Of a stretch of DNA of 18,066 nt, positions 6,710-14,017 are shown in pieces. The stretch is from DASXTS01 sp036505275 (lineage in GTDB: Bacteria > Actinomycetota > Actinomycetes > Mycobacteriales > Pseudonocardiaceae). The DNA is taken from the NCBI GenBank assembly GCA_036505275.1, contig DASXTS010000461.1:1-18066 (forward strand). The letters are read 5' to 3'. Within the stretch, counting starts at the first letter, position 1. Each line of letters opens with the position of its first letter. Made by a program: the position numbers and the translations under genes. The notes beneath the pieces were generated by a model. The model made no database searches, was not told where the DNA came from, and was given only the letters and a program-made list of their open reading frames with translations.

Positions 6710-7633
6710 ATGACGACCGATGTTCAGGTCGGCTCGGGCTCGAGTGCCGCTGCTGCCGATGGCGGACCGGACGAGGGCTCGGTGGTTCTGACGCGGCGTG
6801 CCACCCAGGGGCTGAAAGCATCGTTGGAGGGCGTGCGGCGTCTCGGTGTGGCGTTTTCCGGGGGCGTGGACTCGTCGGTGTTGCTCGCGTTGGCGGTCCA
6901 GGCCATCGGCCCCGACCGCGTCGTGGCGATCATCGGAGTCTCACCGAGCCTCGCGGCAGAGGAGCGGTCGGCCGCACACAACGTCGCGCGGGTCGTCGGC
7001 GCATCCGTCGTCGAAGTGGTCACGCACGAGGGAGATCGGGCGGCCTACCGCGCGAACGGCCCGGATCGTTGCTTCCACTGCAAAGACGAGTTGTTCGGCC
7101 GCATCGGCGAGGTTGCCGCGACGCACCGACTGGATGCCATCGCGTATGGCGAGAACGCCGACGACGCCGTGCGAGCGGATCGGCCGGGCTCTCGGGCCGC
7201 GACCACGCACGGCGTGCTTCGCCCCCTCGCCGACGCAGGCTTGGACAAGGCGGCGGTGCGGCGGATCGCCCGAACGCTGAAGCTGCCGTGCGCGGACAAG
7301 CCCGCGGCCCCGTGCCTCGCGTCGCGGATCCCGCACCATCAGCCGGTCACCGCCGAGAAGCTCCGGCAGATCGAGCGGGCCGAGGCCGCGCTGCGGCGAC
7401 TGGGATTCACCGACCTTCGAGTCCGCCATCACGGCGACATCGGGCGGGTGGAACTCCCGGCCGATGATCTCATCCGCGCCGTTACCGACCCGCTGCGGGA
7501 CGCCGTCCGGGCCGCGGTGATCGACGCCGGCTTCCGGTTCGCGACCGTCGACCTCGGCGGCATCCAGTCCGGTGCGTTCACCTTGCCGCTCGTGCCGCTG
7601 GCTGAACCGGGCCGACCCGGCGCGGCGGAGTGA
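6710..7633 (+). CDS. larE: ATP-dependent sacrificial sulfur transferase LarE
   Basis: The 307-residue protein has the PP-loop SGGVDSS at residues 50-56. It also carries CFHCKDELF (C121, C124), AYGENADD and KPAAPCLASRIP with C202, the position of the cysteine that LarE sacrifices as sulfur donor (Cys176 in the Lactobacillus plantarum enzyme). LarE adenylates and thiolates the two carboxylates of pyridinium-3,5-biscarboxylic acid mononucleotide in nickel-pincer (NPN) cofactor synthesis. A GGAGG at 6700-6704 lies 5 bases before ATG 6710, which fixes the start. The gene is followed 7 to 16 bases later by the dehydrogenase gene, suggesting one transcript. The first 25 residues are Ala/Ser/Gly-rich and not conserved. 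Confidence 0.93.
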   Translation: MTTDVQVGSGSSAAAADGGPDEGSVVLTRRATQGLKASLEGVRRLGVAFSGGVDSSVLLALAVQAIGPDRVVAIIGVSPSLAAEERSAAHNVARVVGASVVEVVTHEGDRAAYRANGPDRCFHCKDELFGRIGEVAATHRLDAIAYGENADDAVRADRPGSRAATTHGVLRPLADAGLDKAAVRRIARTLKLPCADKPAAPCLASRIPHHQPVTAEKLRQIERAEAALRRLGFTDLRVRHHGDIGRVELPADDLIRAVTDPLRDAVRAAVIDAGFRFATVDLGGIQSGAFTLPLVPLAEPGRPGAAE

Positions 7634-7649
7634 GGGAGCTGTGTCACGA

Positions 7650-9011
7650 ATGATCGCGCCGCACCGCAAGGCCCCGGCCCCGCCCGTCCGCCTTGTCCAC
7701 CTTGGACTCGGGAACTTCTTCCGCGCCCATCAGGCGTGGTACACCGACCGCACCCCCGACGCCGCCGACTGGGGGATCGCCGCCTTCACCGGACGCTCCG
7801 CCCGGTTGGCCGAGGCGATGACCGTCCAGGACTGCCTCTACACGCTGATCACCCGCGCCGCCGACGGCGACCGCTTCGATCTCATCGGGAGCGTGGCCCG
7901 CGCCCACGCGGCCGCCGATCACGGGGCCTGGCTGAGATATCTGGCCTGTCCCGAGGTCGCCGCGGTGACCTGCACGGTGACGGAGGCCGGTTACCTGCTC
8001 AAGGCCGGCGGCGGCCTGGACGCCGAGCACCCCGGCATCCAGGGCGACATCGCGGCGCTGCGCCACGATCTGCGGACCCCGGTCGTCACCGCCCCGGGTC
8101 GGCTGCTCGGTGGACTGGCCGCCCGCCGGGCGCTCGACGCCGGGCCCGTCACCCTCGTTTCGTGCGACAACCTTCCGCACAACGGCGCGGTGGTCTCCCA
8201 GGCGATCCGTGATCTCGCCCGGTTGGTCGACCCGACGCTGCTGGAGTGGCTGGAGACCTCCGTCTCCTGCGTGACCACCATGGTGGACCGCATCACGCCC
8301 CGGACGACCGCGGCCGACGAGCAAGCCGTCGCCGAGCGCACCGGGATCGACGACCGTGCGCCGGTGGTCACCGAGCCGTTCAGCGAATGGGTGCTCAGTG
8401 GAGACTTCATCGGGGGACGGCCGCGCTGGGAGGACGCCGGCGCCACGTTCACCGCCGACATCAGTCCGTTCGAGCAGCGCAAGCTGTTCCTCCTCAACGG
8501 CGGGCACTCGCTTCTCGCGTACGCATCGGCGATCCGTGGCGCGACCACGGTGGCCGATGCGGTGTCCGACGCGACCTCGCGCGCCTGGCTGAAGGCCTGG
8601 TGGGTGGAGGCTTCGCCGCACCTGTCGCTACCGGCCGCCGACGTGGCCGCGTATTGCGAGGCCCTGCTGGAGCGGTTCGCGAACCCCCGGATGCACCACC
8701 GGCTCGAACAGATCGCCGCGGACGGGTCCCAGAAACTCCCGGTCCGGATCCTGCCGACGCTGCGGGCCGAACGGGCGGCCGGCCGGATGCCCGAGGGTGC
8801 GACCAGGATCCTCGCGGCCTGGGTGCTCCACCTGCGGGGGCTCGGGGTGCCGGTCGCGGACGTGCAGGCGGAAACCCTCGGGTCCCTCGCGGCCGGTCGG
8901 CTGCCCGAGGCGGCTCAACGGGTGCTGCGGTGGCTCGACCCTGAGGTTGGCGCGGACGACGAGGTCGTCGCCGCGGTCGTGGAGCAGGCGCGGGAACTGG
9001 CTCAGCAGTAA
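7650..9011 (+). CDS. mannitol dehydrogenase family polyol/aldonate oxidoreductase
   Basis: From ATG 7650 the product is 453 residues, normal for the long-chain mannitol dehydrogenase family. It has LVHLGLGNFFRAHQAWYTD at the start of the Rossmann fold, VSCDNLPHNG (171-179), MVDRITPRT (211-219), EPFSEWVLSGDF and the catalytic K-x4-N-x2-H set in RKLFLLNGGHSLLAYAS (K278, N283, H286). The family oxidises mannitol, arabinitol, sorbitol or, in the UxuB/UxaB branch, mannonate and altronate, with NAD(P). The substrate cannot be read from the sequence. It sits directly between larE and the FGGY-kinase stub/larB. GTG 7641 is an alternative start, but GGGAG (7634-7638) is only 2 bases from it and 11 from ATG 7650. 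Confidence 0.92.
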   Translation: MIAPHRKAPAPPVRLVHLGLGNFFRAHQAWYTDRTPDAADWGIAAFTGRSARLAEAMTVQDCLYTLITRAADGDRFDLIGSVARAHAAADHGAWLRYLACPEVAAVTCTVTEAGYLLKAGGGLDAEHPGIQGDIAALRHDLRTPVVTAPGRLLGGLAARRALDAGPVTLVSCDNLPHNGAVVSQAIRDLARLVDPTLLEWLETSVSCVTTMVDRITPRTTAADEQAVAERTGIDDRAPVVTEPFSEWVLSGDFIGGRPRWEDAGATFTADISPFEQRKLFLLNGGHSLLAYASAIRGATTVADAVSDATSRAWLKAWWVEASPHLSLPAADVAAYCEALLERFANPRMHHRLEQIAADGSQKLPVRILPTLRAERAAGRMPEGATRILAAWVLHLRGLGVPVADVQAETLGSLAAGRLPEAAQRVLRWLDPEVGADDEVVAAVVEQARELAQQ

Positions 9012-9030
9012 GCCTGAGCGCGCAGCCCCC

Positions 9031-9174
9031 GATTCTCTCCTCGGCCTCGACGTCGGAACCACCGGCACCAAGGCGGTCGCGTTCCGGGTCGGCTCGACGT
9101 GGCGGCACGTGGCCGTCCGCGAGTATCCGCTGCTGCAGAACGGCGCCGGCCCGTCCATCCCGCACGACGCATGA
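9031..9174 (+). pseudogene. FGGY-family carbohydrate kinase, N-terminal stub
   Basis: Twenty bases after the dehydrogenase stop the frame reads SLLGLDVGTTGTKAVAFRVG, then a WRHVAVREYPLLQ segment. This is the phosphate-1 motif and following strand of FGGY sugar kinases, with gluconokinase-like wording (G-T-T-G-T-K-A-V-A-F and E-Y-P-L). After about 40 residues homology ends and a TGA follows at 9172. No start codon is visible in this frame immediately upstream. The remaining 440 or so residues of a kinase are gone and larB begins almost at once, so an internal deletion removed most of the kinase and possibly what followed it. Confidence 0.8.
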
Positions 9175-9192
9175 TGGTGACCATGGCAGAAC

Positions 9193-9915
9193 ATGTGCTT
9201 GCCGGGCCGCCTGGCCATGCCTGAGTGCGGCACCGAACCGGATGGCGGCTGGCGCCCGGACGTGCAGCTGGCCGCGTTCATGGAACTCGACCACGACCGG
9301 GTTGCTCGGCGCGGATACCCCGAGGCGATCTATTGCGCCGGGAAGACACCGGAACAACTGACCCTGATCGCGGCCGAGGTGCGGGGGCGATCCGTCCCGA
9401 CCCTGTTCACCCGCGCCGATCCCAGCCAGGCCCGGGCCATCCTCGAACGACTGCCCGACGCGCGGTACCACGCCGACGCCCGGCTCGTCGCGTGGCCCGC
9501 CGAACCTCCGGCGCCGACCGGCGGGTTGGTCGCGGTGGTCGCGGCCGGCACCTCGGACCTGCCGGTCGCCCGGGAAGCAGCGTTGACCTGCGCCCACCTG
9601 GGGCGGCCGACGGACCTGGTGGTCGATGTCGGCGTGGCCGGCCTGCACCGCGTGCTCGGCCGGTTGGACCAGCTGCGGCGCGCCCGGGTCGTCGTTGTCG
9701 TGGCTGGGATGGACGGAGCCCTGCCGAGTGTCGTCGCCGGGCTGGTGGCGGTGCCCGTGGTGGCCGTCCCGACGTCGGTCGGCTACGGCGCCTCCTTCGG
9801 CGGCCTCGCCGCCCTCCTGGCCATGCTCAACGCGTGCGCGCCGGGCGTCGGCGTGGTCAACATCGACAACGGGTACGGCGCCGGCCACCTCGCAGCCCAG
9901 ATCGCCGCTCCGTGA
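9193..9915 (+). CDS. larB: nickel-pincer cofactor biosynthesis protein LarB
   Basis: This 240-residue protein resembles PurE-type AIR carboxylases. It has YPEAIYCAGKTPEQL (the LarB N-terminal signature), AAGTSDLPVAREA, VVAGMDGALPSVVAGL, PTSVGYGASFGGLAALL and LNACAPGVGVVNIDNGYGAG. C215 in the NACAPG segment matches the cysteine that forms the covalent adduct with nicotinic acid adenine dinucleotide (Cys221 in L. plantarum LarB). LarB carboxylates and hydrolyses NaAD to give P2CMN, the first step of NPN cofactor synthesis. The exact start is unclear: ATG 9193 or ATG 9217 are possible, both without a strong Shine-Dalgarno, and the residues before about 24 are not family-like. This fits a gene whose upstream region was replaced by the deletion that left the kinase stub. 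It converges on larC, 31 bases away. Confidence 0.92.
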   Translation: MCLPGRLAMPECGTEPDGGWRPDVQLAAFMELDHDRVARRGYPEAIYCAGKTPEQLTLIAAEVRGRSVPTLFTRADPSQARAILERLPDARYHADARLVAWPAEPPAPTGGLVAVVAAGTSDLPVAREAALTCAHLGRPTDLVVDVGVAGLHRVLGRLDQLRRARVVVVVAGMDGALPSVVAGLVAVPVVAVPTSVGYGASFGGLAALLAMLNACAPGVGVVNIDNGYGAGHLAAQIAAP

Positions 9916-9946
9916 CCACAAGTCCGGTCGGCCGCCGGCCCCCGCG

Positions 9947-11173
9947 TCAGGCCGGCGCGTAGGCCAGTTCGTACGCCGCGGCGTTGGCCGCGGCAAGCAC
10001 CGCCTTGACCGGTCGGCCCGACCGCTCGGCGGCGCTCACCACGTCTTCGTACTCCGGCTGGGCGTTGACCACGGCACCGTCCAGGAGCGCGATCTTCACC
10101 CGCACCTCGTGGCCGTCGACGACCACCCTGCGGACGTGCCGACCGAGCACCCGCCGGTCGACCCGGGTCTCGCGCAGGCCGATCGTGGACGTTTCGGTGA
10201 AGATGATCCGGCACCCGGCCCGAGCGACCTCCGGTGGCAGCAGGACCGACAACGTGTGCGCGGGGCGGCCCTTCTTCATCAGGATCGGCGTCAGCCAGGC
10301 GTCATGCGCGCCGGCCGCCATCAGCCGGGACAGGATCGGCGGCCACAGCCGCGGGTCCAGGTCGTCGACGTTCGCCTCCAGCAACACCGCGGTAGGCCCG
10401 TCCGCGTCGGTCGGCGCCTCGTTCGGCTCGCCGATCACCACGCGCAGCGCGTTGGGCACCTCTTCGGGGTCACGTTCGCCGGCACCGAAGCCGTGGGCGA
10501 TCGCGCGCATCGGCGGCAGGCCACCCCAGCTCTGGCAGGTGGCGGCGAGCAGCGCTGCGCCGGTGGGAGTGCACATCTCGTACGGGGCGGGGCCGCCGTA
10601 CACTGGGGCTCCAACCTCGGCGAGCAGAGCGAGCACAGCCCGGGCCGGCACCGGCAGCAGTCCGTGCGCGGCCCGGGTCAGACCGCTGCCCAGGGCGATC
10701 GACGAACCGACCGCCGTCGCGATCCCGAGCTCCTCCAGCGCCGTACACGCGCCGACCACATCGACGATCGCATCGAGAGCCCCTACCTCGTGGAAATGCA
10801 CCTCGTCCGGCGTTGTGTCGTGAATGGCCGCCTCGGCCCGGGCCAGCCGCGCGAAGACGTCCAGCGCCCGGGACCGGACCCGCTCCGGCAGGTCGGCGCC
10901 CACGAGCATGTGGCGGATCGTGCGCCAGGTGCGGGGTGCCGTGCGCCGCGGCAGGTCGATGGTGATTCTGGTGGCGCGCAGGCCCTGGCGCATCACCGGC
11001 TCGACCGACAACGCCACCTGGCCGACACCGAGCCCGTCGACCGCGCGTTGAATGCTCTCCAGCGGAGCGCCCGCGTCGACGAGGGCACCCAGCATCATGT
11101 CTCCGCTCGCGCCGGCGAAACACTGGAACCACGCCACCCGGCCACCGACGCGCGCCGCGTCCCCATCACCCAT
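9947..11173 (-). CDS. larC: nickel insertion protein LarC (single-frame, full length)
   Basis: The 408-residue protein carries QCFAGASGDMMLGALVDAG (residues 17-35), EVHFHEVGALDAIVDVVG (124-141), CTPTGAALLA (201-210), LEANVDDLDPR (265-275), MKKGRPAHTLSVL (299-311), ETSTIGLRE (327-335) and QPEYEDV (372-378). LarC is a CTP-dependent cyclometallase that inserts nickel into the bisthiolated pyridinium nucleotide, completing the NPN cofactor. In L. plantarum larC is read as two pieces by programmed frameshifting; here both parts are in one uninterrupted frame. GAGGAA lies about 9 bases before ATG 11173. It is on the opposite strand to larE and larB and converges with larB, so it must have its own promoter or be read from the PaaK-like gene upstream (212-bp gap). 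Confidence 0.95.
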   Translation of the reverse strand: MGDGDAARVGGRVAWFQCFAGASGDMMLGALVDAGAPLESIQRAVDGLGVGQVALSVEPVMRQGLRATRITIDLPRRTAPRTWRTIRHMLVGADLPERVRSRALDVFARLARAEAAIHDTTPDEVHFHEVGALDAIVDVVGACTALEELGIATAVGSSIALGSGLTRAAHGLLPVPARAVLALLAEVGAPVYGGPAPYEMCTPTGAALLAATCQSWGGLPPMRAIAHGFGAGERDPEEVPNALRVVIGEPNEAPTDADGPTAVLLEANVDDLDPRLWPPILSRLMAAGAHDAWLTPILMKKGRPAHTLSVLLPPEVARAGCRIIFTETSTIGLRETRVDRRVLGRHVRRVVVDGHEVRVKIALLDGAVVNAQPEYEDVVSAAERSGRPVKAVLAAANAAAYELAYAPA

Positions 11174-11385
11174 GCCGTCGTTCCTCGCTTGTCAGCGCCT
11201 CGGCCGGCACCACGGAAGCCCGCCGCCCGCGAGCCGTCCGCGGAGCCTAGCTCCCCTTCGTCGCCGCACCAAGGCAGCGACGCGGACCCCGTGGAGCTGC
11301 GGCGGTGATCGGCCACGATCGCCGTCGAGGTGCCAGAGGAAGGTTGGGGTGGCGCGCGAGTTCGGGATGGGCGGTCGCTAGCGCC

Positions 11386-12956
11386 TCAAGACACGTCGGC
11401 CTGCCATTCCCCGGGTCCGCTGGCGGGTGATGAGTCCGGCGTAGGTGTGAGTTGGGCACCGGGCGAGCGGGAATAGCGGTGTTTGACGCCCACGGGGAAG
11501 TACTCCGGATCACCGGTTGGCCGAAGCATCACCTCGGGCAGCTGGCGCTCGGCGGGCACGTAGTGCGCGAATTCGCTGTTGAGGCGGCGCAGCTGATCCC
11601 GGATCGAGCCGGCGGCGAGCAATGCCCGGTCGGCATCTGGCCGCTGTCCCGGTGCCAACTCGATGGTGATCCGGAGACGTCGGTCCCGGTCGGCGTCCTC
11701 GATCGCCTCGACCACGAACTTGCCGGTGACCCAATCGGCCACAGGCGGCTGCTCGATCCCGACGGTCACATTCTCGGGGTACACGTTCGCGCCGAAATAC
11801 GACACCGTGTTGAACGAGCGGCCGAACACATAGCAGAACGGCAGGCGTGGCGCGGCGCCCGCCACGCCGGCCAGCTCGGCCAGTGGGTCGAACCCGTGCT
11901 GGTTGCAGAACCCGAGCAGCTCGTCGTGGCCGAGGAGGCCGCCCTCGTCCGCGATGTGGTAGCGGATGAGCGGGATGGTGTTGTCGGCGGAGAACAGCAA
12001 CGTCCCGTCGTCGTGAGTCTCGAAGAACCGCTGTCGCGGGTCGTACTGCACAAGTGTTGGCAGCCTCGGCCCGCCGAACAGTTCCTGCGCGAGATCGGGC
12101 CGGCCAGGAACCGTCGGATCGTCACGCTCAGTGGCGTCTCGTTGCCGAGCACGCCGGCGTCGGCCGTGCCATACAGCGACGCTGAGTCGAAACAGGACCT
12201 GGACATCCCGGCGCGTGCGCCGACCAGATCGCGCCACTCCTCGCTGAACACCTCGCCGGCGAGCACCAGCTTGATCGAGTAGCGCGACCAGTCGACCCCA
12301 GCCACCAGGCCAGTGTCGATCACCTCCTTGACGAACGGCGGGTACCCCAGCAGTGCCACCTGGTCGACGTGCCGGCCGAGCTCGGGCACCACGCGCAGGA
12401 TCTCGGCCTTGTTGTTCCCAGGAGCCACGGCGGTGATCGGGTAGCCGCGGGCGGCGAGCTGGCGCACGCAGCTGAGCGTGTAGAGGCCGCCGACCCAGGT
12501 GCCCAGCGGAAAGCACACCACGGCCAGCGTCGACCGTTGGGCGGCACCGAAGGCGTCTCGGAACACCTGCTCAAATCGGGCGACCACGCCGACCTCATCG
12601 GCCACCGACCGCGGCCAGAACGTCGGCTGGCCGGTCGAGCCGGACGAAACGGCGATCAAGTCACCGGCGACCAGCCGGCCGCCGCGGCACAGCTGCGGCA
12701 GCGGATAGGCCCGCAGATAGTTGTCCTTCGTCAGCAGCGGCAGCGACCGGATCTCGGCGGCCGTCCGCACCGCGGCCGGATCGACATCGTGGTTCCGGAG
12801 GAACGCCTGATATGCCGGCACCGAGCCGGCGACCCGCCGGAACAGCTCGACCAACGCTGTCTCGCTCGGCTCGGCGTCCTCCTGCGCGCCTCGGTCGCTG
12901 CCGGACATCGCGTCGGCCCTCACGGTTCGACCCATTCCTGTGTGGCTCCTGACCAT
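11386..12956 (-). pseudogene. PaaK-like (phenylacetate-CoA ligase family) adenylate-forming enzyme, one frameshift
   Basis: The N-terminal two thirds read LVELFRRVAGSVPAYQAFLR, LPLLTKDNYLRAYPL, AVSSGSTGQPTFWPRSV (the Ser/Gly-rich ATP loop), ITAVAPGNNKAEILRVVPEL, LVLAGEVFSEEWRD and ASLYGTADAGVLGNETPLSV. The frame is lost around 12098-12107. The next frame continues the same protein: RPDLAQELFGGPRLPTLVQY, DDGTLLFSADNTIPLIRYHI, FGRSFNTVSYFGANVYPENV and a C-terminal domain to the stop at 11386. One missing base in GGGCCGG on the plus strand explains it. Otherwise the gene is complete (about 520 residues). The start at 12956 has AGGAG 8 bases upstream; 12935 and 12908 are alternatives. PaaK-like ligases activate aromatic or other carboxylic acids as CoA thioesters. 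It may be a fresh pseudogene or a sequencing error. Confidence 0.85.
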
Positions 12957-13062
12957 GCTTGGCGCTCCTGATGCCTCGTCGCGCCTCATCGTGGCCGCGG
13001 CATCACGCCCGTCTATCCGCGTCCTCTCCGGTCGACCGTGAAACGAGTGACCGGTGCAGAGG

Positions 13063-13521
13063 TCAGAGCCAGCGTCGCACTCGGCGTGTGTAGGCGAGGT
13101 ACTCGTTGCCGAACTTCGCCAATAAGTACCGCTCCTCCGGGACGATCGCGCCCCAAGCGAGCAGGCCCACGCCGACCGGCACGAGCAGCAGCGCCCAGGT
13201 CGACGGCCAGAGCAGCGCGATCCCGATGTCCAGCGCGGTCAGCCCGAGGTACAGCGGGTTGCGTGAGATCCGGAACGGGCCGCGATCCAGTATCCGCCGA
13301 GTGGCCCCGCCTGGCAGCACCGCGGTTCGGTGACGGACCATCAGTAACAAGCCCCACCCGTTCCACAGCGCGAATGCGCCGGTGAGGGCCCAGCCGAGTA
13401 CCCGCAGCCCGCGTGGCAGTGCGAACGGGTCCCCGACCACCGCAGAGCCCACGAGCCCGACGAGCAGTGGCGTGCCGAGTGCGACTGGCGGCCACATCCG
13501 ATACCTCGGAGCATCGGTCAC
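13063..13521 (-). CDS. ICMT/PEMT-like membrane methyltransferase
   Basis: This 152-residue protein has about four hydrophobic segments. The C-terminal half carries the signature of isoprenylcysteine carboxyl methyltransferase-like proteins: GGATRRILDRGPFRISRNPL, YLGL, and PEERYLLAKFGNEYLAYTRR followed by VRRWL. The R-x-P-x-Y-x-G and E-E-x-x-L-x-x-x-F-G-x-x-Y elements form the SAM-binding site in characterised ICMT relatives. Bacterial members methylate lipids or small molecules of mostly unknown identity. The start is GTG 13521, with no clear ribosome binding site, so the true start could differ by a few codons. It lies between the broken PaaK-like gene and the MFS remnant, on the same strand as both. 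Confidence 0.85.
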   Translation of the reverse strand: MTDAPRYRMWPPVALGTPLLVGLVGSAVVGDPFALPRGLRVLGWALTGAFALWNGWGLLLMVRHRTAVLPGGATRRILDRGPFRISRNPLYLGLTALDIGIALLWPSTWALLLVPVGVGLLAWGAIVPEERYLLAKFGNEYLAYTRRVRRWL

Positions 13522-13571
13522 CCATCAAGTCTGCCGCGACGTAAAGGCCGCGTTCCACGACTTCCGCTGGG

Positions 13572-13847
13572 TCAGGGGCTGGCCGGGTGCGTCTCGTACA
13601 TCCGGGCCGCGACGAGCGAGCCCGACGCTGCGGTGAGGACGGCGACGATCCAGACGGCGCCGCGCAGGCCGAGCAGGTCGGCGCTCAGGCCGGCGAGGAG
13701 GGCTCCCGCGGCGAAGGCAGCGTCGCGCCACAGGCGGTAGACGCCGACCGCTCGGGCGCGCCAGCCGGGGTGGGCGACGTCGCCGACCGCAAACTCGGCG
13801 GCGAGGTATCCGGTGGCCAGTGCGGTGCCGGCGACTGCGAGGTAAGC
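13572..13847 (-). pseudogene. MFS transporter, C-terminal remnant
   Basis: The minus strand reads GTALATGYLAAEFAVGDVAH, then PGWRARAVGVYRLWRDAAFA, AGALLAGLSADLLGLRGAVW and IVAVLTAASG before a short tail ending at 13572. The D-V-A-H-P-x-W-R-A-R-A-V-G-V-Y-R-L-W-R-D stretch is the loop between helices 10 and 11 of a well-known group of major facilitator transporters. About 90 of some 400 residues remain, and upstream of about 13847 no membrane-like sequence is found. The same frame continues to an ATG at 13976, but the added residues do not look like MFS. Non-functional. Confidence 0.78.
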
Positions 13848-14017
13848 ACCAGTCGGGGCCGGGGCCGGCGGGAGCCGCTGCCCCCGGACACAGCTCGCGC
13901 TCACGACCCCGCGGGTGGTGCTGCCGCCGGCGACCGGTCGCGCGAAGGCGTCCAGGAGGTTCATGTGCCCGAGCATCCGGCTTGCGTTGACGGCCGTAAT
14001 GGTGGGAGATCATCGGC

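Noticed and set aside
9916..9946. bidirectional terminator between convergent larB and larC
   Set aside because: The spacer is GC-rich, but I could not find a convincing stem with a T-run on either strand.
9626..11308. 560-codon open frame on the plus strand
   Set aside because: It runs antisense to larC, has Arg/His/Gln-rich low-complexity composition and no family motifs; it is a GC-driven shadow frame.
13848..13976. N-terminal extension of the MFS remnant to ATG 13976
   Set aside because: These 43 residues have no membrane-like character and do not match MFS sequence; the open frame is probably fortuitous.
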